A program made the translations under genes and the position numbers. DNA of 21,984 nucleotides. Origin: Bacillota bacterium. GTDB taxonomy: Bacteria > Bacillota > Clostridia > Lachnospirales > Lachnospiraceae. The stretch lies in contig JAEWMT010000098.1 of assembly GCA_023393095.1 (NCBI GenBank), positions 1 through 21,984 on the forward strand, read 5' to 3'. This document shows positions 16,522-21,984 of this stretch, one piece after another. Numbering within the stretch: position 1 is the stretch's first letter; each line of letters starts with the position of its first letter. Below the pieces are notes generated by a model, which did no database searches, was not told the DNA's origin, and saw nothing but the letters and a program-made list of their open reading frames with translations.

Positions 16522-16896
16522 TAATTCCATTAATTCCTCATCTTCAAACATAATAATAAGTTCTCTAGCAGAATACTTACCAGCTTTTAAGTCTAAGTCT
16601 GCACCTTCTTCAATTAGTAATTTAGCAATTCTAATTGCTTCATTACCCGCCTGACCTAAAGCATACATTAATGGAGTATTACCATTATTATCAATGCAGT
16701 CTATTTTAGCTCCCATTTTAACTAGTATTTCAGAAATATCATAATCTAAATGTTTAACTGCAACATGTAAATAAGTCATTTTATTTATATCCGTAATATT
16801 TAAATCAACATCCCCTTTCAATTTTTCTTTTACTTTCTCTGTTTCATGATGTGCAATTTCGTAAAACAGCTCATCTCTTTCCAATTTATCAATCAT
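16513..16896 (-). CDS. ankyrin-repeat protein (immunity-like)
   Basis: 127 residues from the ATG at 16896 with GGAGGG 7 bases upstream; an ATG at 16911 overlaps that ribosome site. An N-terminal helix pair precedes two clear ankyrin repeats: about 40-71 (TYLHVAVKHLDYDISEILVKMGAKID) and about 72-105 (NTPLMYAL ... AKLLIEEGADLD), then a short cap. No signal peptide. Ankyrin repeats only show protein binding; the small size and the SUKH neighbour suggest an immunity protein of a polymorphic toxin system, which is inference. No toxin gene is present. Confidence 0.75.
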   Translation of the reverse strand: MIDKLERDELFYEIAHHETEKVKEKLKGDVDLNITDINKMTYLHVAVKHLDYDISEILVKMGAKIDCIDNNGNTPLMYALGQAGNEAIRIAKLLIEEGADLDLKAGKYSARELIIMFEDEELMELLK

Positions 16897-16960
16897 ATAA
16901 TTTCCCTCCATTATTTTAGAATGAAATTGGTTTCTACTTTATACAACTAAAAAGCACAAT

Positions 16961-17176
16961 CTATAAGTATCTTTCCAGAGGTTTTTTGCGATTTTGCAAC
17001 TTCATTTTAATACTTATAGTTCCAGACAATATAAAATCTTCTAACTTTTCAAACGGCTTGTATTCGGTCTTTGTCCGCATCATACCATATATAATTCTTA
17101 AAGCCCTTCTTGACACATAAACAAGAGCTTGAGGCTTACTTTTACTCCTCTAAGCTTGCCTTCAAAATACTCTCTT
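16961..17176 (-). pseudogene. IS110-family-like transposase C-terminal remnant
   Basis: On the minus strand a 62-codon open stretch ends at TAG (16961-16963) and reads KSKPQALVYVSRRALRII, then YGMMRTKTEYKP. This resembles the C-terminal tail of IS110/IS116/IS902 transposases (the GK..ALv.v.R.l.iIY.m pattern). Upstream the similarity continues in another frame (EYFEGKLR, about 17150-17170), so there is a frameshift near 17147. No start codon, no catalytic N-terminal DEDD part and no intact ends are seen. It lies between the ankyrin and SUKH genes, starting at the SUKH stop codon. Family call is by pattern, moderate certainty. Confidence 0.5.
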
Positions 17177-17638
17177 TTATTTATAATCTTCTTCCTCTTC
17201 ATATTCGTGTAAAGAATTAAGGAGTTCTGTAAAAGTATCAGAAACCTTTTTTATTGCCGCATTTTTATCTATTAGAGCTGTTTCATGCAACCAAAAAACT
17301 ATTGTAGGATTATCTCCGTTTCTATAATCAAAGCATAGATAATTACCAAAAGGATCTCTTGCAAAAGGGAAAATCCTATCAACTAATCTAATTTTGATAC
17401 CATTATAAACATTCAAAATACTATATCTACTATTTAAATCAAATGTGATAAGATTATTAAAAGTTTCTTCGCTTCCATTAATGTCAAAGCAATTAGGTCG
17501 TGGTGAACCTTCATTATTATTTCTTACAACATCAATAAAATCTTCCGGGAATGTAATATTAAAAATTTCCTCTACCTTTTTAATCTTTTCCCCAATCCCA
17601 TCCACATTTTCCGTATGCTTCCACATAACTGCATTCAT
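17177..17638 (-). CDS. SUKH-1 (SMI1/KNR4) family immunity-like protein
   Basis: 153 residues. The family core is clear: KIKKVEEIFNITFPEDFIDVV (about 18-38), the central IFPFARDPFGNYLCFDYR (89-106), PTIVFWLHE (111-119) and the C-terminal helix DTFTELLNSL. It is close to the usual SUKH length. GGTGAG lies 6 bases before the ATG. SUKH proteins commonly neutralise nucleases or other effectors of contact-dependent and polymorphic toxin systems, but some have other roles. Upstream TTGTAT-17-TATAGT (17684-17689, 17661-17666) is a possible promoter. No toxin is next to it. It lies downstream of the ilvC terminator and upstream of a transposase scar. Confidence 0.85.
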   Translation of the reverse strand: MNAVMWKHTENVDGIGEKIKKVEEIFNITFPEDFIDVVRNNNEGSPRPNCFDINGSEETFNNLITFDLNSRYSILNVYNGIKIRLVDRIFPFARDPFGNYLCFDYRNGDNPTIVFWLHETALIDKNAAIKKVSDTFTELLNSLHEYEEEEDYK

Positions 17639-17725
17639 TACTACTCACCCCTTATTAAAAACTATATTTTTGCCAGTAGAATGATACAACTAACAATTTT
17701 ATAACAAGACTTTGAGGAATAAAGA

Positions 17726-17749
17726 GAAGGAGGGAATCATCCCTCCTTC
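17726..17749 (-). terminator. ilvC terminator
   Basis: Perfect 10-bp stem GAAGGAGGGA (17726-17735) with TCCCTCCTTC (17740-17749) and a 4-base loop, 29 bases after the ilvC stop. It is followed on the minus strand by TCTTTATTCC, a moderate T tail. Confidence 0.8.
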
Positions 17750-17778
17750 TATACTTATATCAATTCATATCCGATAAT

Positions 17779-18789
17779 TTAGTTGTTGATTAACTTCGGC
17801 TTGTTGGTCCAACTCATCATCTTACGAAGCTCTGCTCCAACTGACTCTAACTGATGCTGTGACTCAATTCTTCTTGTAGCATTAAAGTTAGGGCATCCAA
17901 CCTGATTTTCTAATAACCAGTTACGTGCGAACGTACCGTTCTGGATTTCAGTAAGTACTTTTTTCATTTCTTTCTTAGTTTCAGCGGTAATGATTCTAGA
18001 ACCAGTTACATAATCACCGTATTCAGCTGTATTGGAGATGGAATATCTCATTCCGGCAAAACCACTCTCGTTGATAAGGTCAACGATTAATTTCATCTCA
18101 TGGATACACTCAAAATATGCGCTTTCTGGCTCGTAACCAGCTTCAACCAGAGTCTCAAAACCGGCTTTCATAAGAGCTGTAACGCCACCGCAAAGTACAG
18201 CCTGCTCACCGAAGAGGTCTGTCTCTGTTTCCTCTCTGAAGGTTGTCTGAAGAACACCGGCTCTTGCTCCGCCAATTGCAAGCGCATAAGCAAGTCCTAA
18301 ATCATGAGCCTTACCGGTTGCATTCTGATGAACAGCGATAAGGCAAGGAACACCACGACCCTCCTGGTACTGGCTTCTTACGGTATGTCCAGGTCCCTTA
18401 GGAGCTATCATTAATACGTCAACATCTGCAGGAGGAATAATCTGTCCAAAGTGGATTGCAAAACCATGTGCAAACATTAATGCATTACCTGGCTCTAAAT
18501 TAGGAGCGATGGATTCTTTGTACATCTTTGCCTGCTTCTCATCATTAATAAGAATCATGATAATATCCGCTTTTTTTGCAGCTTCTGCTGCTGTATATAC
18601 TTCAAAGCCTGCTGCTTCAGCCTTTGCCCAGGATTTACTTCCTTCATAAAGACCGATAATAACGTGACAACCTGATTCTTTTGCGTTCAATGCGTGTGCA
18701 TGTCCTTGACTGCCGTAGCCAATAACAGCAATTGTCTTTCCCTCTAACAGTGAAAGGTTACAGTCCTGTTGATAATAAATCTTTGCCAT
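17779..18789 (-). CDS. ilvC: ketol-acid reductoisomerase, class I
   Basis: 336 residues, the normal short form. The Rossmann loop GYGSQGHAHALN is at 24-35. Metal and catalytic residues are all present: Lys131 (APKGPGH), Asp191 and Glu195 (ETDLFGEQ), Glu227 and Glu231 (YFECIHEMK). It converts 2-acetolactate or acetohydroxybutyrate into the dihydroxy acid in valine, leucine and isoleucine synthesis, with Mg2+ and NAD(P)H. At the cofactor-specificity loop, GLYEGSKSW (46-54) has Tyr48 where many class I enzymes have Arg, while Ser51 and Ser53 are kept, so NADPH use is likely but not certain. AAGGAGG lies 6 bases before the ATG. It follows ilvN by 127 bases. No ilvD or ilvB follows; a terminator does. 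Confidence 0.97.
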   Translation of the reverse strand: MAKIYYQQDCNLSLLEGKTIAVIGYGSQGHAHALNAKESGCHVIIGLYEGSKSWAKAEAAGFEVYTAAEAAKKADIIMILINDEKQAKMYKESIAPNLEPGNALMFAHGFAIHFGQIIPPADVDVLMIAPKGPGHTVRSQYQEGRGVPCLIAVHQNATGKAHDLGLAYALAIGGARAGVLQTTFREETETDLFGEQAVLCGGVTALMKAGFETLVEAGYEPESAYFECIHEMKLIVDLINESGFAGMRYSISNTAEYGDYVTGSRIITAETKKEMKKVLTEIQNGTFARNWLLENQVGCPNFNATRRIESQHQLESVGAELRKMMSWTNKPKLINN

Positions 18790-18811
18790 TTGATAATCCT
18801 CCTTGAATTTT

Positions 18812-18898
18812 AGGAGGATTTCTCCCCCTATTATTGAAAAATGTTTAGAAGGATTTCTCCTCCCATTTTAAATATTTTGATGAAGGACTTCTCCTTCA
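18812..18898 (-). promoter_or_regulatory. three spaced mini-hairpins in the ilvN-ilvC gap
   Basis: Near-identical self-complementary units at 18812-18829, 18847-18864 and 18881-18898, 34-35 bases apart. On the minus strand each reads GGAGAARTCCTYC and folds into a short stem. They contain SD-like AGGAG sequences. Role unknown. Confidence 0.5.
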
Positions 18899-18916
18899 TT
18901 ATTCACTCTCCAGATA

Positions 18917-19423
18917 TCAGTCATCAATATAATCTGATATATCTCCTGAACCTCTGGTAAGTCCGGTGATACCGGTACGAACCATCTCTAAAATTTTATA
19001 TTTATCCAAAAGATTGATAAATGCATCGATCTTATCCTGATTTCCTGTTAACTCAATCATTAGAGATTCCAATGCCACATCCACAATCTTTGCTCGGAAA
19101 ATATTTGCAATTGATATTATTTCAACACGATCTTTTTCACTGGCACTAACCTTGACCAAAACCAACTCTCGCGTAACAGATTCACCGTGAACCAATTCTT
19201 TGATTTCAATTACGTCCTCTAGCTTATCCAGTTGCTTTCTGATCTGCTCCAGTATTTGATCATCCCCATGAGCCAAAACGGTCATTCTTGAGATATCCGG
19301 ATCCTGGGTTTCTCCTACGGTAAGGCTATCGATATTATAACCTCTTCGGCTGAATAATCCTGCTACACGGCTTAATACACCCGCAGTATTATCCACCAGA
19401 ATTGATAATACCATCCTCTTCAT
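18917..19423 (-). CDS. ilvN: acetolactate synthase small (regulatory) subunit
   Basis: 168 residues from the ATG at 19423 with GAGGAG 6 bases upstream; an upstream in-frame GTG to 19495 would run through a leader hairpin and has no support. The ACT domain is at about 4-78 (LSILVDNTAGVLSRVAGLFSRRGYNIDSL split over 6-34, then MTVLAHGD). The C-terminal half (about 82-160) is the ALS_ss_C domain. It binds valine and controls and stimulates the catalytic subunit that makes 2-acetolactate. The catalytic-subunit gene (ilvB) is not next to it, so it acts with a subunit encoded elsewhere. Co-transcribed with ilvC. Confidence 0.95.
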   Translation of the reverse strand: MKRMVLSILVDNTAGVLSRVAGLFSRRGYNIDSLTVGETQDPDISRMTVLAHGDDQILEQIRKQLDKLEDVIEIKELVHGESVTRELVLVKVSASEKDRVEIISIANIFRAKIVDVALESLMIELTGNQDKIDAFINLLDKYKILEMVRTGITGLTRGSGDISDYIDD

Positions 19424-19477
19424 AGCATACTCCTCTCTTCTATGTACTATATGACAAAAATCGTGCCATAGGCTATA

Positions 19478-19519
19478 AGAAAAGCCCTGCACCACAGGAC
19501 ACTCTGTAATGGGGCTTCT
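19478..19519 (-). promoter_or_regulatory. leader hairpin / possible attenuator upstream of ilvN
   Basis: In minus-strand RNA AAGCCC (19517-19512) pairs with GGGCTT (19487-19482), with an inner ACAG/CTGT pairing, followed directly by TTTTCTTAT. It looks like a weak intrinsic terminator about 35 bases after the predicted start of transcription. No leader peptide and no T-box sequence is seen. Confidence 0.45.
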
Positions 19520-19573
19520 GTTGCTGAATAAAAAAGTATTATTATCAAGTTTTAAGTTATTGTATCAGCAACA
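19519..19573. repeat. 9-bp inverted repeat flanking the ilvN -10 and start site
   Basis: TGTTGCTGA (19519-19527) and its complement TCAGCAACA (19565-19573) are perfect and 37 bases apart. One arm lies directly next to the -10 inside the promoter spacer; the other is in the early leader. It could be a two-site operator or an RNA/DNA stem. Confidence 0.45.
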
Positions 19574-19587
19574 TTTCTATTTGTCAA
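19559..19587 (-). promoter_or_regulatory. sigma-A promoter of ilvN-ilvC
   Basis: Minus strand TTGACA (19582-19587), 17-base spacer, TACAAT (19559-19564). One mismatch to consensus. The leader to the ilvN ATG is about 130 bases. Confidence 0.8.
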
Positions 19588-19632
19588 GACTTGTGGGCAC
19601 GCTATTTTACATTAATTAATTATTAATTTAAA

Positions 19633-19670
19633 TTGATAAAGTGCTGCATAATAATTCAATACTTTATCAG
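19633..19670 (-). terminator. candidate terminator of the glycosyltransferase gene
   Basis: TTGATAAAGT (19633-19642) pairs with ACTTTATCAG (19661-19670), nine base pairs plus a wobble, 18-base loop, followed on the minus strand by TTTAAATTAATAA. It lies 83 bases after the stop at 19753. Low GC, so it would be a weak stop. Confidence 0.45.
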
Positions 19671-19752
19671 TTTTATAAACGATCAATCGGCGTAAACCAA
19701 TGCTTATAGAACTGATATATTATTACATTTTTGCTAATAGGATTAGTAAATA

Positions 19753-20682
19753 CTAAATTATAATTAGAAGTCCAATATTACGAACTAATCCTGTTTTAAG
19801 GTAACCATTCTTTAATATTAGAGATCTTCTTTTCATAAAGTTAACTTGATCCAGGTTTGCAAATTTTAGAATAATAGCACTTTTTTCTTCTGTCAGCAGG
19901 TCTTCGTATAACAATAGGAATTCCTCTGCCTGTCTTTGTAAAACCCGAATTGCTTCTCTTTGGCGGTTTAAGGTAGCTATTCTTTTTTTCACGTAGGAGC
20001 CAAAGGCAGCACCCCCGACCACATTGTTTTCATGCTGACGATATAATAGCGTACTTTCATTAACATAACCTATCCTACCAAAGGAGGCAGCAATTAAAGC
20101 AATCCACCAGTCATGCAGCTTTGATTTTTCCGGATAATTATTGCTCTGTAGTATTTTGCGTAGAGATGCATTTACCATAACCGTACACCCTATCAGTTTA
20201 TTCTCCATTAACAGATGAGCAAGATCTGTCTTCCGCGGATCAAGATGATTGGAGTTAAAAAATGAGCTATGAATTTCCTTTAAATCTTTATCAACTATAC
20301 TGGCATCGGTAAAAACGGCTAACGGCATTTCCTTACCAAACTGAGCCTCCATGTGCCTGATTCGTTTTAAGGTTATGGCAATCTTATTCGGCTTCCATAC
20401 ATCATCCTGGTCGCAGAACATGATATAATCCATGGTTGTCCTACCCATTGCCATTAAAAAATTTAAGTTTACCCCCCTGTTTCTTTCATTCTGAAACACA
20501 TGAACCTTGTCGGAGTTTACTTTTTCGTACTCTCGTAAAATAGAAACAGTGTCATCTTTTGAACCGTCATCATAAATAAATAGCTCAAAATCCTGATATG
20601 TTGAAGCTAATATTGAATTTATCTGCTGTCCCACATATTTTTCACCATTATAGGTTGCCATGACAATAGCCACTGTACTCAT
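19753..20682 (-). CDS. GT2-family glycosyltransferase, rhamnosyltransferase-like
   Basis: 309 residues. GT-A fold motifs: VAIVMATYNGEKY (4-16), YDDGSKDDT (37-45), and the metal-binding FCDQDDVWKP (89-98), a form seen in RgpB-like and other rhamnosyl/wall-polysaccharide transferases. HDWW and LLYRQHENNVVG come later, as in this family. The C-terminal ~90 residues are basic, helical and end in a short hydrophobic GLLIII. It should work at the inner face of the membrane on a lipid-linked or wall polysaccharide. GGAGA lies 10 bases before the ATG. It follows a second GT2 gene by 93 bases. Sugar donor not certain. Confidence 0.85.
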   Translation of the reverse strand: MSTVAIVMATYNGEKYVGQQINSILASTYQDFELFIYDDGSKDDTVSILREYEKVNSDKVHVFQNERNRGVNLNFLMAMGRTTMDYIMFCDQDDVWKPNKIAITLKRIRHMEAQFGKEMPLAVFTDASIVDKDLKEIHSSFFNSNHLDPRKTDLAHLLMENKLIGCTVMVNASLRKILQSNNYPEKSKLHDWWIALIAASFGRIGYVNESTLLYRQHENNVVGGAAFGSYVKKRIATLNRQREAIRVLQRQAEEFLLLYEDLLTEEKSAIILKFANLDQVNFMKRRSLILKNGYLKTGLVRNIGLLIII

Positions 20683-20775
20683 ATTTTATGCATCTCCATT
20701 TATATCATCATTCTTCTATATTTATTCTATGGTTCGGGTCATTCTATCAAATACCGCAATATAACTTTTTCAATT

Positions 20776-21732
20776 CTATATTGATTCTTTCCAGTATGAT
20801 TTATTCATACTACATCGAATTACGAATTTCTTAGGAAATATATCATATCTTAGACCGAATTGATACCCTAAGAACTTAAAACCACTACTCATAATTAGGT
20901 CAGGAATCATGAAATATTTTTTTTTCTTGATTAAATAGCTGATTGCACTTTTAACCATCCTTATTCCTTCCGATTCCGACTTGATTCCATGAAAAACCTC
21001 AACATATTCATTATGGGAAACGCCAAGATCAAAGTTTCTGGTAAACTGCTGAAGGTAGGAATAATTATGGGAATGAACCACTTTAGCATCAGCTGCATAT
21101 GCAACGCGATAATCCGCTCGAATCATTGCAGCTGCCATAATCATATCTTCGTTAAAGATTGTCTTATCTACAAAGCCTCCCATTTTCTCATATACGGATT
21201 TTTTATAGGTAGCACATACGTCAGAACAAAAAAATGTCTTAATTCCCATATTGTCCAAATCTTCAAGAGATTTAATTTTGCTTTCCTTTGGATAATTAAA
21301 ACTTCGAATATATCGTTCCAAAAAGCTTGTCTTATCATCGGCCAACTGTCTTGCATAAGTAGCAGCTACCCAAGGATCTTCATATGGCTCCAAAAGCTTT
21401 TCTATCAAAAATTCATCCGCAGGTACTGCATCCTGTGTCATAAGCATAACAATCTCAGCATCAGAAAGAGAAACACCGTATTTTCTGGTACCACCATGAT
21501 CAAAGGAAGCTTTATCAATTGGTACTACGGTTATATTACTCCCACTAATCTCCGGAAGTGGCTGTTCCTGCCCTGGAGTTTCTTCTGTATGAAGAATAAT
21601 TACACGGTTAGGCTTTATTGTCTGCCGATACAGCATAATTAACAGCTGATTCAGCTTTTCATCTGAATGATAGGTGGGAATGATAACATCTACCGAGTAA
21701 TATTTTTTATCTTTTAATTCTGACTGTTCCAT
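20776..21732 (-). CDS. GT2-family glycosyltransferase, RfbF-like rhamnosyltransferase
   Basis: 318 residues. VDVIIPTYHSDEKL (14-27), FDHGGTRKYG (77-86, a strong mark of bacterial rhamnosyltransferases), LMTQDAVPAD (97-106, the metal-binding QDA variant), FNEDMIMAAAMIRADYRV near residue 205 and the ending KVVHSHNYS. It probably transfers dTDP-rhamnose to a growing surface polysaccharide. AAGGA lies 8 bases before the ATG. It is the first of a two-gene set; upstream of it on the minus strand lies the tandem repeat, so more polysaccharide genes may lie beyond the window. Confidence 0.87.
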   Translation of the reverse strand: MEQSELKDKKYYSVDVIIPTYHSDEKLNQLLIMLYRQTIKPNRVIILHTEETPGQEQPLPEISGSNITVVPIDKASFDHGGTRKYGVSLSDAEIVMLMTQDAVPADEFLIEKLLEPYEDPWVAATYARQLADDKTSFLERYIRSFNYPKESKIKSLEDLDNMGIKTFFCSDVCATYKKSVYEKMGGFVDKTIFNEDMIMAAAMIRADYRVAYAADAKVVHSHNYSYLQQFTRNFDLGVSHNEYVEVFHGIKSESEGIRMVKSAISYLIKKKKYFMIPDLIMSSGFKFLGYQFGLRYDIFPKKFVIRCSMNKSYWKESI

Positions 21733-21755
21733 GAATTTGATCCTTCCATAATCAT

Positions 21756-21984
21756 GTTAATCGTGATAAGCGAAGCTGCCAGCCTACGGCTGTCAGCACG
21801 CGTTGCTCGCGTCATGAAGACTTAACGCCCATTGCAAAGCTGACGCTTTCCATGGGCTGGGTATTCAATTACTTCACTTCTTGTTAATCGTGATAAGTGA
21901 AGCTGCCAGCCTACGGCTGTCAGCACGCGTTGCTCGTGCCGTGAAGACTTAACGCCCATTGCAAAGCTGACGCTTTCCATGGGC
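21756..21984. repeat. 127-bp tandem repeat, GC-rich and hairpin-forming (runs off the edge)
   Basis: Two direct copies begin at 21756 and 21883 (GTTAATCGTGATAAG). They differ at only a few places (mainly at GATAAGC/TGAAG and near GCTCG). The second is cut by the window edge. Each unit carries an AGCC-TAC-GGCT hairpin inside GCTG/CAGC, and a GCCCAT...ATGGGC hairpin with AAAGC/GCTTT inside. Much more GC-rich than the surrounding DNA. No ORF or known element is recognised. Confidence 0.75.

Noticed and set aside
19424..19587. T-box or leader-peptide attenuator for ilvN
   Set aside because: The leader is too short, has no GGGTGG-type T-box sequence, and no ATG-started peptide with Ile/Val/Leu codons before the hairpin.
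20989..21642. 217-codon plus-strand ORF opposite the RfbF-like glycosyltransferase
   Set aside because: Antisense shadow of a gene with clear GT2 motifs; no ribosome site or family match.
21756..21984. CRISPR array or integron attC array
   Set aside because: The unit is a 127-bp direct repeat with no short repeat/variable spacer pattern, and no cas or integrase gene is seen.

Overview
The window looks like chromosomal DNA from a low-GC, anaerobic Gram-positive bacterium, most likely a Lachnospiraceae / Lachnoclostridium-type Clostridia. The grounds are strong AGGAGG-type ribosome binding sites, AT-rich intergenic DNA with consensus sigma-A promoters, a two-domain 2-hydroxyacyl-CoA dehydratase activase-type protein, a short (class I) IlvC, a LarE, and polysaccharide-processing genes. 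Species is an inference. No rRNA, tRNA, CRISPR array or complete mobile element is visible. Most genes are on the minus strand.

Layout. 1-2779 (-): a double BadF-type activase with an extra Cys-rich/DUF2229 part, cut by the left edge. 3084-4706 (-): secreted Fn3-GH18 chitinase, with its own promoter and terminator. 4913-5035 (+): a 40-residue Lys-rich protein that shares a convergent terminator with the next operon. 5108-8818 (-): a peptide-sensing/detoxification module of OmpR-type regulator, BcrA/LanF-type ATPase, one ABC-2 permease and a LanK-like histidine kinase. 9015-9704 (-): SanA/YdcF-like membrane protein. 9824-13754 (-): sugar utilisation pair of GH2 glycosidase and MelB-type symporter. 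13944-14555 (-): YihX-like HAD phosphatase. 15035-15892 (+): LarE sulfur transferase behind a perfect consensus promoter. 16084-17638: an AT-rich accessory island of three immunity-like genes (DUF4362-like, ankyrin, SUKH) around an IS110-type transposase scar. 17779-19423 (-): ilvN-ilvC with a strong promoter and an unusual leader and intercistronic structure. 19753-21732 (-): two GT2 rhamnosyltransferase-like genes. 21756-21984: a 127-bp GC-rich tandem repeat that runs off the right edge.

The less explained part is non-coding. A palindromic repeat family (155-bp copy at 8846-9000, 41-bp internally deleted copy at 14587-14627) is shown by a shared ~33-bp arm. A separate 112-bp inverted repeat overlaps the stop codon of the response regulator. 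Three regularly spaced mini-hairpins lie between ilvN and ilvC. The best candidates for a poorly described biological unit are the immunity/IS110 island and the repeat elements around the peptide-sensing module. Neither is proven by the sequence alone.
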